Source of the DNA: Pseudomonadota bacterium
Lineage (GTDB): Bacteria > Pseudomonadota > Alphaproteobacteria > Rhizobiales > Rhizobiaceae
Length of the DNA stretch: 14,795 nt
Direction of reading: 5' to 3'
Assembly (NCBI GenBank): GCA_023399465.1
Contig: JAEWPB010000185.1
Coordinates: 1 to 14,795 of the forward strand
Shown: piece by piece, positions 1 through 6,962 of the stretch
Position numbering within the stretch: the stretch's first letter is position 1
How the letters are laid out: every line of letters begins with the position of its first letter
Translations under genes and position numbers: made by a program
Notes under the pieces: model-generated
Told to the model about the DNA's origin: nothing
Seen by the model: the letters and a program-made list of their open reading frames with translations, nothing else
The model's database searches: none

Positions 1-1
1 G

Positions 2-631
2 CTGTCGGGCGGCCAGAAGCAGCGCGTGGCGCTGGCCCGCGCGCTGGTCAAGCGCCCGAAGGTTCTGCTTCTCGACGAGCCGCTCGGGGCTCTGGACAAG
101 AAGCTGCGCGAGAAGATGCAGCTCGAGCTGAAGCGGATGCAGAACGAAATCGGCATCACCTTCATCATCGTCACCCACGACCAGGAGGAAGCCCTCGTGA
201 TGGCCGACCGCATGGCGATCCTCAAGGATGGGCGCGTGCTGCAATGCGGCTCGCCAGAGGAGATCTATGAACGGCCCGCGGACCGCTTCGTTGCCAATTT
301 CATCGGGGTGATGAACTTCATCGAGGGTCGGATCGGTGACGGGCGCGCTTTCGAGGCGGGAAGCCTGCGTCTGGTGCTCGACACCGGCCAGACTGGCCGG
401 GTCGCACTCGCCGTCCGGCCCGAGCATGTCTCGCTCTCTGCCAATGGCGCCGGATTGGCGGGAACCATTGTCGACATTGCCTATCATGGGCTGGATCGCG
501 TCCTGCATGTGGCGACCGATGCGGGCGGGGCGCCGGTGCAGGTGCGGGTGGCCGCCGACGGGGCTGCGGGCCGCCGGGTGGGGGAGACGGTCCATCTGGC
601 GTTCGATCCCGCCAAATGCCGAGTTTTCTAG
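2..631 (+). CDS. ABC transporter ATP-binding protein, PotA-like (3' part)
   Basis: This is the nucleotide-binding subunit of an ABC importer, the cytoplasmic ATPase that powers uptake. The gene runs in from before the window, so Walker A is not visible. The visible 209 residues begin exactly at the LSGGQ signature. Walker B (LLLDEP), the D-loop (GALD) and the H-switch (VTHDQ) follow, then a C-terminal TOBE-like regulatory domain from about residue 100. The stretch around LDKKLREKMQLELKRMQ is typical of spermidine/putrescine (PotA/PotG) ATPases rather than sugar MalK types, so a polyamine or similar amine substrate is likely but not shown. The stop codon is only 21 bases before the glycosyltransferase-like gene, which suggests one transcript. 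The permease and binding-protein genes are presumably upstream, outside the window. Confidence 0.93.
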   Translation: MSGGQKQRVALARALVKRPKVLLLDEPLGALDKKLREKMQLELKRMQNEIGITFIIVTHDQEEALVMADRMAILKDGRVLQCGSPEEIYERPADRFVANFIGVMNFIEGRIGDGRAFEAGSLRLVLDTGQTGRVALAVRPEHVSLSANGAGLAGTIVDIAYHGLDRVLHVATDAGGAPVQVRVAADGAAGRRVGETVHLAFDPAKCRVF

Positions 632-652
632 GACAGACAAGGGGGAACAATC

Positions 653-1945
653 ATGTCCAAGACAATCGCATTTTTCCCGGAGGCGGCGTTCGGGCCGGCA
701 CTGAATTCCGTCGGCATCGCCCAGGCGGTCGAGGCGCTCGGCCACAAGGCGGTGTTCCTCTCCGATCCCGGTTTCGTTTCGGTCTATCAGGACTATGGCT
801 TCGAGGCTCATCCGGTCAACCTGTCGGAGCCGATGCCGCCGGAACAGATGGCGAAGTTCTGGGAGGACTTCATCAACGGCCACATCCCCAACTTCCGCAA
901 GTCGCCGCTCGAACAGGTCGACAATTATGTCAAGGATTGCTGGACTGCGATCGTTGACAGCGCCAAGTGGGCGCAGAAGGATTTGCCGGGCGTACTGGCG
1001 AGAATCCAGCCGGACCTGATCTGCGTCGACAACGTCATCCTTTTCCCGGCGATCAAGCAGTTCGGCAAGCCCTGGGTGCGGATCATCTCCTGCTCGGAGA
1101 ACGAAATCGAGGATCCCGCCATCCCGCCGCACCTCTCGGGCTGCGCCGAGAAGGATTATGCCGGGCACGCGGCCTATCGCGATCACTTCAACGCCGTGAT
1201 CAAGCCGATCCATGACGACTTCAATGCCTTCCTCGGAGAAAACAGCGAGGACGCCTATCCGATCGGCCAGTTCTTCGAGGCGTCGCCGTTCATGAACCTG
1301 CTCCTTTATCCCGAGCCGGTGAAGTTCTCGCGCGAGCATCCGCTCGATCCCAGAAAGTTCCAGTATCTTGAAGGCTGCGTGCGTGAGGAAAAGCCCTACG
1401 AGGTGCCCGTCTTCGCCGAAAACAACGACAAGCCCTTGATCTATATCTCCTTCGGCAGTCTTGGGGCGGGGGACACGGAACTGTTGAAGCGACTGATTGC
1501 CACCATCGGCAAGCTGCCTTATCGAGCGCTGGTCAATGTCGGCGATTATCGCGATCAGTATGTCGATCTGCCTGGCAACGTGGCGATCGACAGCTGGTTC
1601 CCACAGCCCTCCGTCATCCCGCAGGTCGATGCCGTCATTCACCACGGCGGCAACAACTCCTTCACCGAGTGCCTCTATTTCGGCAAGCCGACGATCATCA
1701 TGCCCTATGTCTGGGATGGCCACGACAACGCGACGCGTGTCGACGAGACCGGTCACGGCTTCAAAATGCCACGCTACGACTGGACCGATGCGGACCTCGC
1801 CGCAAAGCTCGATCAATGCGTCAACGACGCGGCGATGAAGGCCAGGCTTGCGGCCGCAAGCGCTCACATGCAGTCGCGTAGCGGCCCGCAAAAGGCCGCC
1901 AGCATTCTCGATCAACTGGCGACGGCAGGCAGGTTCGATGGTTGA
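653..1945 (+). CDS. GT1-fold glycosyltransferase-like protein with altered catalytic motifs
   Basis: A 430-residue cytoplasmic protein with the two-Rossmann-domain layout of the UGT/MGT (GT1) glycosyltransferases, close to the usual family length. The C-terminal donor motif is clear: WFPQPSVIPQ, then HHGGNNSFTE at about 330-339, which normally binds the nucleotide-sugar phosphates. Two canonical positions differ. The N-terminal GHxNP element, whose His is the general base, reads GPALN here with Pro15 in the His position; the 16-residue distance to the next GH (Gly30-His31) is conserved. The donor-site DQ pair reads Asp355-Gly356. It may use another base, a different acceptor chemistry, or not be a transferase. 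A Shine-Dalgarno run (aggggg) lies just upstream of the ATG. Its end overlaps the first cupin gene by 8 bases. Acceptor and donor cannot be named. Confidence 0.88.
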   Translation: MSKTIAFFPEAAFGPALNSVGIAQAVEALGHKAVFLSDPGFVSVYQDYGFEAHPVNLSEPMPPEQMAKFWEDFINGHIPNFRKSPLEQVDNYVKDCWTAIVDSAKWAQKDLPGVLARIQPDLICVDNVILFPAIKQFGKPWVRIISCSENEIEDPAIPPHLSGCAEKDYAGHAAYRDHFNAVIKPIHDDFNAFLGENSEDAYPIGQFFEASPFMNLLLYPEPVKFSREHPLDPRKFQYLEGCVREEKPYEVPVFAENNDKPLIYISFGSLGAGDTELLKRLIATIGKLPYRALVNVGDYRDQYVDLPGNVAIDSWFPQPSVIPQVDAVIHHGGNNSFTECLYFGKPTIIMPYVWDGHDNATRVDETGHGFKMPRYDWTDADLAAKLDQCVNDAAMKARLAAASAHMQSRSGPQKAASILDQLATAGRFDG

Positions 1946-2300
1946 GACGACGAGATCGAGCGCTCCGCATATCCATGGTGCGACCACCTTTACCGATCTC
2001 GTCGACTGGGGCGACCAGCCCGACAGCATCGAAGGGCAGTCGCATTCTTCCGGTCGGCTCGTCTTCAAGGGGCCCAACAATCAGCCCGAAAGCGGCATCT
2101 GGGTGTGCACGCCCGGCCGCTGGCGGCTCTCGATACCCCGCGATGAGCTTTGTCACTTCGTTGCCGGCAGGGCGGTCTACCGCTCGGACGAGGGCGAGGT
2201 AATCGAGGTCGAGCCCGGCACCGTGGTGATGTTTCCGGCTGGCTGGAGCGGCGAATGCGCCGTGCTCGAGACCATGCGCAACATCTACATCCTCGTCTGA
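1938..2300 (+). CDS. DUF861/cupin_3 family protein, copy 1
   Basis: A 120-residue single-domain cupin of the type found in (S)-ureidoglycine aminohydrolase and EutQ-like proteins (DUF861, cupin_3). The start at 1938 overlaps the end of the glycosyltransferase-like gene by 8 bases, implying translational coupling. The core carries TDLVDWG, WVCTPGRW, RDELCHF, GEVIEVEPGT and FPAGW. Of the His/Glu metal ligands of a classical cupin, only Glu70 and His73 are evident, so the metal site may be incomplete. It is about 54% identical over 101 residues (counted by hand) to the next gene, so the pair arose by tandem duplication. The role is unknown. An isomerase, hydrolase or ligand-binding job in the same pathway as the neighbouring dehydrogenase is inference. 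Confidence 0.9.
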   Translation: MVETTRSSAPHIHGATTFTDLVDWGDQPDSIEGQSHSSGRLVFKGPNNQPESGIWVCTPGRWRLSIPRDELCHFVAGRAVYRSDEGEVIEVEPGTVVMFPAGWSGECAVLETMRNIYILV

Positions 2301-2331
2301 CGGCATGAATGAACGAAAGGAACAACCATCC

Positions 2332-2679
2332 ATGACTGTAACCCCATTGATGCGAAAGCCGCTTGAACAGACCGACCTCGTCGACTGGGGCGTGATCCCG
2401 ACGATGATCGAGGGCGAAAGCCGCACATCAGGCAAGCTGATCCACAAGGGGCCGAACGGCCAATCCGAATGCGGACTATGGGTCTGCACGCCCGGAAAGT
2501 GGTTCTGCCATGTCACCCGAGACGAGTTCTGCCACTTCCTCGAAGGCCGCTGCACCTATGTGCACGAGAGCGGCGAAGTGATCGAGATCACCCCGGATAC
2601 GGCCGCTTTCTTTCCGCAGGACTGGAAGGGCGAATGCACCGTCCATGAGACGATCAAGAAAGTCTACATGATCCGCTGA
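2332..2679 (+). CDS. DUF861/cupin_3 family protein, copy 2
   Basis: A 115-residue paralogue of the preceding cupin, sharing TDLVDWG, IEG, WVCTPG, the RDE-x-CHF segment, GEVIE and the C-terminal GEC element. I chose the ATG at 2332 because aaagg lies at a usable distance upstream and because the N-terminus then aligns with copy 1; an in-frame ATG at 2305 would add nine residues. Glu65 and His68 match the only plausible conserved metal ligands of copy 1. This copy has extra His residues (60, 78, 105) that copy 1 lacks, so the two may differ in metal binding or form a heteromer. It begins 31 bases after copy 1 and is followed by the aldehyde dehydrogenase after 87 bases. The biochemical role is unknown. 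Confidence 0.9.
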   Translation: MTVTPLMRKPLEQTDLVDWGVIPTMIEGESRTSGKLIHKGPNGQSECGLWVCTPGKWFCHVTRDEFCHFLEGRCTYVHESGEVIEITPDTAAFFPQDWKGECTVHETIKKVYMIR

Positions 2680-2766
2680 CCGGTCGGGAAACCGCGGGCG
2701 CGCCGCGTCAGCCGGTGGAGGCTGGCGCAGCAGGATCGCCAGAGAGTGAAGCGCAGGGAGTGCAGC

Positions 2767-4272
2767 ATGTTCAATCCAGCCGAACCCGTCTTCTACCAGC
2801 ACCCGGACTACGTGCCGGCGCGGGGACGCCATTACCCGGTGATCGACCCGGCGCGTTTGACCGAGGTCGGCCGGATAGCGTCCACGACTATGGAGGAGAT
2901 GGAAGCCGTGCTGGAGGCCGCGACGGTGGCGCAGCGTGGCTGGAAGCGCCTCGACGCCAAGACCCGGGCGACGATGCTCCACCGGATCGCCAGCCGGATT
3001 GAGGCGACCGACATGCGCCGTTGCGCCGAACTGATGTCGCGCGAGATGGGCAAGCCCTATCCGGAAGCGATCGGCGAGGTGGCCAACTGCGCCGGCGCCT
3101 TCCGCTATTTTGCCGAGATGGCACGCGACGAGGCCGGCAAGGTCGCCGGAACGACGCAGGCCGGCTCGTTTCAGCACGCGCGCTACGAGCCGCTGGGCCT
3201 CAGCGTCCACATCATGCCGTTCAACTTCCCGATCCTGTTGATGTGCTGGACGGTCGCCGCGTCGCTCGCCTCGGGCAATGGCTGCATCATCAAGCCGGCA
3301 CCGGCGACGACCCTGTCGACGCTCGAATTCATGGCCGTGTTCGAAGCGCTGCCCGCCGGTCTGATTGCCTGCCTGCCCGGGGGCGCGGAACTCGGAGAAG
3401 CGCTGATCGCGTCACCCAAGACGCATGCTGTCGCCTTCACCGGCTCGGTTGCGGCGGGCAGGGCCGTAGCGATGGCCGCCGCGGGTCAGATGAAACCGGC
3501 CGTCATCGAGGCCGGCGGTTCCGATCCGATGATCATCACGGCGAACGCGCCGCTCGAGGTCGCCGCCGCCGGCGCCGTCACCGCCGCTTTCCACATGTCC
3601 GGCCAGGTCTGTACCTCGGCCGAACGCTTCTTCGTCGTCGACAGCGTGCACGACGCCTTTGTCGAAAAGTTCGCGGCCGAGGCGAAGCGGCTTCGCATCG
3701 GCAACGGGCTTTCCAGGGCCGAGATCGGTCCCCTTGTGTCGGAGGCGGCGCGGAGCAAGGTGATCCGTCTGGTCGAGGACGCAAGGGCCAGGGGGGCTAA
3801 TGTCGTTCTGGGCGGCAGAATACCGGACAGCGAGCCGATCGGCTGGTTCTACGAGCCGACGATCCTGACCGACTGCACCCCCGGCATGGCGATCATGCGG
3901 GAAGAATGCTTCGGCCCGGTCGCCGCGATCATGAAGGTGAAGGACTTCGATGAGGCCATCGAGCGGGCAAACGACAGCGAGTTCGGGCTTGGCGCTTCTG
4001 TCTTCACCACTTCGCTTGAAGAGGCGATGGAAGCCGCCGACCGGCTGGAGGCTGGCATGGTCTGGGTCAACAATCCGCTGATCGACAACGATGCGCTGCC
4101 TTTCGGCGGCTGGAAGAAGTCGGGCCTCGGCCGTGAACTTTCAAGGCTCGGCCTTGATGCCTTCCGGCGCTCGAAGATGGTGATCATCGATCATAAGCCC
4201 GTGATCCACGACTGGTGGTATCCCTATCCGGACGAGTGGTTCTATGATGCGGAAGGGCGGAAGCACGTGTGA
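2767..4272 (+). CDS. NAD(P)+-dependent aldehyde dehydrogenase
   Basis: A 501-residue aldehyde dehydrogenase of the standard superfamily, expected to oxidise an aldehyde to its acid in the cytoplasm. The catalytic set is complete: Asn153 in PFNFP, Glu248 in EAGGS, nucleophile Cys282 in GQVCTSAE, and the EECFGPV and PFGGWKKSG motifs near the C-terminus. The ATG at 2767 follows agggag by six bases and is preferred over an in-frame GTG at 2746. The last 25 residues are rich in Trp and Tyr (WWYPYPDEWFY), an extension that could shape the active-site tunnel or oligomer contacts. Placement after an amine-type transporter ATPase and two cupins suggests oxidation of an aldehyde released from the imported compound. 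The substrate (for example succinate semialdehyde, betaine aldehyde or another) cannot be read from sequence. Confidence 0.95.
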   Translation: MFNPAEPVFYQHPDYVPARGRHYPVIDPARLTEVGRIASTTMEEMEAVLEAATVAQRGWKRLDAKTRATMLHRIASRIEATDMRRCAELMSREMGKPYPEAIGEVANCAGAFRYFAEMARDEAGKVAGTTQAGSFQHARYEPLGLSVHIMPFNFPILLMCWTVAASLASGNGCIIKPAPATTLSTLEFMAVFEALPAGLIACLPGGAELGEALIASPKTHAVAFTGSVAAGRAVAMAAAGQMKPAVIEAGGSDPMIITANAPLEVAAAGAVTAAFHMSGQVCTSAERFFVVDSVHDAFVEKFAAEAKRLRIGNGLSRAEIGPLVSEAARSKVIRLVEDARARGANVVLGGRIPDSEPIGWFYEPTILTDCTPGMAIMREECFGPVAAIMKVKDFDEAIERANDSEFGLGASVFTTSLEEAMEAADRLEAGMVWVNNPLIDNDALPFGGWKKSGLGRELSRLGLDAFRRSKMVIIDHKPVIHDWWYPYPDEWFYDAEGRKHV

Positions 4273-4280
4273 AGCAATGT

Positions 4281-4306
4281 CCGGCTGTCGAGGAGCCATC
4301 AGCCGG
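4281..4306 (+). terminator. weak hairpin after the aldehyde dehydrogenase gene
   Basis: A 7-bp perfect inverted repeat (ccggctg / cagccgg) with a 12-base loop lies eight bases after the dehydrogenase stop. Only two T residues follow the stem. It could be a weak or Rho-assisted end of the operon, or may simply slow transcription before the methyltransferase gene. No function is demonstrated. Confidence 0.3.
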
Positions 4307-4344
4307 TTAAGGATCGCGAATTCCCGTAGACAAGGGCCCGATGC

Positions 4345-4833
4345 ATGAGCCGCCTCGACAGTTTCATTCGTCGCCTCTCTGCCCAGCGCGACATCCTCGA
4401 TGCCGTCAGCGAAACGATCGGCCCCGACATTCCGGGGCCGGCGCTGGAACTGGGGCTCGGCAATGGCCGCACCTATCACCACATCAGGGAGCGCTTTCCC
4501 GGACGGCGGATCATTGCCTTCGACCGCTCGGTCAATGCACATGGATCGTCGATCCCCGCCGAGGGGGATATCGTCGTCGGTGAAATCCGTGACACCGCCC
4601 GCGCGTTTATCGGCGTCGACGCGGCACTGGTTCACGCGGACATCGGCACCGGCTATCCCGACAAGGACGCTGTAACCTTGACATGGTTGCCGCAGTTGAT
4701 CGCCGGCCTTCTGGCGCCCGGCGGGATGGCAGTCAGCGGACTGCCGCTCGACCACCCCGACCTCGAAGCCTGCGCCCTGCCACCGACAGTGAAGGAAGGG
4801 CGGTATTTCATCTACAGGAAGATTAAAGCCTGA
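4345..4833 (+). CDS. small class I SAM-dependent methyltransferase
   Basis: A 162-residue cytoplasmic protein with a Rossmann-type SAM-binding core. Motif I is ELGLGNG at 35-41, the acidic end of strand 2 is FD at 59-60, and LLAPGGM at 122-128 marks the strand 4/5 region. It is shorter than most class I methyltransferases and has little room for a substrate-recognition domain, so a small-molecule substrate or a divergent role is possible. The start at 4345 has aaggg about eight bases upstream; another ATG four bases earlier is in the wrong frame. It lies 72 bases after the dehydrogenase on the same strand, so co-transcription is possible but less certain. It converges on the sensor kinase gene with only 28 bases between stops. 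Confidence 0.82.
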   Translation: MSRLDSFIRRLSAQRDILDAVSETIGPDIPGPALELGLGNGRTYHHIRERFPGRRIIAFDRSVNAHGSSIPAEGDIVVGEIRDTARAFIGVDAALVHADIGTGYPDKDAVTLTWLPQLIAGLLAPGGMAVSGLPLDHPDLEACALPPTVKEGRYFIYRKIKA

Positions 4834-4861
4834 CCGGCGAAGTGCGTCACGGGTACCCCGT

Positions 4862-6205
4862 TCACAGCGACAGCTTCGCCTCGAAACCGTCCTTGCGGCC
4901 TGTTGCCGGCGACAGAAGTTCCAGGCGACCACCCATCTGTTGTGCCAGGCGCTTAGCGATCTGCAGGCCGAGGCCGGAGCCGGGAGCATCGGTGCGTCCA
5001 CGCGCGAAACGCCGGGCAAGAGAACTGAGCTCGGCCGGACTGATGACCGGGCCGTCGTTAACGATACGGATGCTGCCGTCCGCATCGAGACTGATATCGA
5101 CCGGGCTTCCCGGCGGCGCGTGGATCAAGGCGTTTTCCAGGAGATTGCGGATTGTGATGCCGAACGCGTCGGCGTCGACCTGACGGGTCAGCGCGGCCCC
5201 GGGTGCGATGCTCATCCGCAGACGCTCGCCATCGCCGGCCTGCCGGCGGGCATCCTCGACCAAGACCCTGAGCACCGGCACCAGGTCGATCGCGGTTTCG
5301 CCAAATCCGATGCCCGCCTCGGCACGTGACAACTGCAGCAGCTTCTCCGTCAGATGGCTCAGCCGGACAAGCGAAAGCTCGACCTGACGGGCGCGCGCCC
5401 TGGCCTCGTCGCTGTTGACGATTTCCATGAGCCGCTGGGTCTGGGCGAGGGCCCCGGCGATCGGCGTGCGCAGTTCGTGGGCGCTGTTGGCGGTGAACTC
5501 CCGTTCGGCTTCGAGCGCCGAGCGCAAGCGCCCGAGAAGTTTGTTCACCGAATGAGCTATCGGCTGCAGTTCGCGGGGAAGATAGGCGTCCGAGAGCGGC
5601 GCCATGTTGCCGCTGTCCTTGCTGGCGATCGTCTGGCGCAGCGTGTCGACCGGCAATAGCATCCGCCGGACGATGAGGCGAATGGCCAGGATGCTGGCCG
5701 GCACCAGGATCAGGAGCGGCAGCATCAGGGCTAGGGCCCCCTCGACGACCGCCTCCTGCCGGTGCCAGCGTGAATCGGCAACCTGCACGAATATCGTGTC
5801 GCCGGCCGCGGCGACCGTGAAGATGCGAAACTCCGGCGTATCGTGAAAACCGGGCTTGAGCGGCGCATCGAAGGCTGCGGCGGTAACGTCGTGCGAATGC
5901 AGGAGCACCTTGCCGGTGGCGTCGCGGACCTGGAAGGTAATGTAGTTGTCTTCTTCGGATAGCGGGACCGGGTCGAGCTGGCGGGGTGGCTGCTGTTCCC
6001 TGCGCAGGGAAATATCGTCGACGATCAGCGGGGTCAGGCGGCCGGCCGTCTCCTTCAAGGCGCTGTCGAAAATCTCGTCGAACTCGTCCTTCATCACAAG
6101 CGCGCCAAGCGCAGCCGCCAGCAGCCAGAACATCGCGACCACGGCCGTCAGCGCGACGATCAGGCGTCGCGTCATGCTGGGTCTCTTCTTAACGCGGGCG
6201 CTCAT
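4862..6205 (-). CDS. two-component sensor histidine kinase (QseC/PmrB-like)
   Basis: A 447-residue inner-membrane sensor kinase and the third gene of the eptA operon. A transmembrane helix at about 14-38 and another at about 155-180 flank a periplasmic domain of roughly 115 residues. A HAMP-like linker follows, then the dimerisation domain with phospho-acceptor His243 in FTANSAHELRTP. The ATPase domain carries an N box (NLLENAL, about 354-360), a G1-like VNDGP and a G2 GSGLGL. All catalytic elements seem present, although G1 is degenerate. The start codon overlaps the regulator's stop in an ATGA arrangement, so the two proteins are translationally coupled and very probably partners. The signal is unknown. 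I see no clear iron-binding ExxE pair of the enterobacterial PmrB kind. Confidence 0.93.
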   Translation of the reverse strand: MSARVKKRPSMTRRLIVALTAVVAMFWLLAAALGALVMKDEFDEIFDSALKETAGRLTPLIVDDISLRREQQPPRQLDPVPLSEEDNYITFQVRDATGKVLLHSHDVTAAAFDAPLKPGFHDTPEFRIFTVAAAGDTIFVQVADSRWHRQEAVVEGALALMLPLLILVPASILAIRLIVRRMLLPVDTLRQTIASKDSGNMAPLSDAYLPRELQPIAHSVNKLLGRLRSALEAEREFTANSAHELRTPIAGALAQTQRLMEIVNSDEARARARQVELSLVRLSHLTEKLLQLSRAEAGIGFGETAIDLVPVLRVLVEDARRQAGDGERLRMSIAPGAALTRQVDADAFGITIRNLLENALIHAPPGSPVDISLDADGSIRIVNDGPVISPAELSSLARRFARGRTDAPGSGLGLQIAKRLAQQMGGRLELLSPATGRKDGFEAKLSL

Positions 6206-6858
6206 TTCAGGCAGTAGCCGACGCTACGGATGGTCTGGACGCGATCACGGCCGATCTTCTTGCGCAGGCGGCTGACATAGACTTCGACGGTATTACTTTC
6301 GATTTCCGAGCCGAAGGCGTAGAGGGCCTCCTCGATCTGGCCCTTGGAGACGATTGCGCCGGGCCGTGCCGCCAGCATCTGCAACACCGCCCACTCGCGG
6401 GCGCTGAGCGGGACGTCGCGATCGTCGACCTTGAGCAGGCGCGAGGCCTGGTCGATCTCGATGCCCGGCAGGCGAATGGCGGAGCGGGACGTTCCCGCAT
6501 GGTGGCGGCGCGAAACGGCCAGCATCCGCGCGGTCAGTTCGTCGAGATTGAAGGGCTTCACCAGATAGTCATCGGCGCCGCTGTTGAGCCCCTCGATCCG
6601 GTCCGAGATCTGGTCGTGCGCTGTCAACACGATCACCGGAACCGGGTCCTCGCGTGCACGCATCTCTCTGAGCAGGCTGAGACCGCTGCCGTCGGGCAGC
6701 CGCAGGTCGAGAAGGACGAGGCCGTAGTTCACTGTCTGCAGTGCCGCGGCCGCATCGCCCACGGTCCGCATCCAGTCGACGGCATTGCCGTTGGCGGCGA
6801 CATGATCGCGCACAGCTTCGCCAAGGATGCTGTCGTCTTCAACAAGAAGCACTCTCAA
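6202..6858 (-). CDS. OmpR-family response regulator (QseB/PmrA-like)
   Basis: A DNA-binding response regulator of 218 residues when read from the TTG at 6858, the normal length for OmpR/PmrA proteins. The receiver domain begins RVLLVEDDS, has acidic residues 8-9, phospho-acceptor Asp51 in LLDLRLPDG, and the conserved Lys in LVKPF. A winged-helix output domain occupies about residues 125-218 and ends RSVGYCLK. I prefer the TTG because an exact ggagg lies five bases before it and the receiver fold starts there. An in-frame ATG at 6963, overlapping the eptA stop as TGATG, would add 35 Pro/Ala-rich residues but has no clear Shine-Dalgarno. The partner is the downstream kinase. The likely target is the operon's own leader, and so eptA. 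Confidence 0.94.
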   Translation of the reverse strand: MRVLLVEDDSILGEAVRDHVAANGNAVDWMRTVGDAAAALQTVNYGLVLLDLRLPDGSGLSLLREMRAREDPVPVIVLTAHDQISDRIEGLNSGADDYLVKPFNLDELTARMLAVSRRHHAGTSRSAIRLPGIEIDQASRLLKVDDRDVPLSAREWAVLQMLAARPGAIVSKGQIEEALYAFGSEIESNTVEVYVSRLRKKIGRDRVQTIRSVGYCLK

Positions 6859-6863
6859 GGCGG

Positions 6864-6870
6864 CCTCCGG
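6864..6870 (-). promoter_or_regulatory. strong ribosome binding site supporting a TTG start
   Basis: On the minus strand this reads ccggagg, ending five bases before the TTG at 6858. It is the best Shine-Dalgarno match near either candidate start of the response regulator and is the main reason for choosing the rare TTG over the upstream ATG at 6963. Confidence 0.65.
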
Positions 6871-6962
6871 CACCGTTTTCACCACGGGTAACGCCGCCGG
6901 GGCGCCGACGTCAAGTGGTTGTGGCGAGCCGCCGGGGCATCTTCGCACGATCCGTTCAGCCA

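Noticed and set aside
4849..4861. A short inverted repeat (acggg-tac-cccgt) in the gap between the convergent methyltransferase and kinase genes
   Set aside because: The stem is only 5 bp with no T-run on either side, too weak to call a terminator.
4141..5085. A 314-codon minus-strand frame across the methyltransferase gene and the end of the kinase
   Set aside because: It covers genes on both strands with clear motifs and has no family features of its own.
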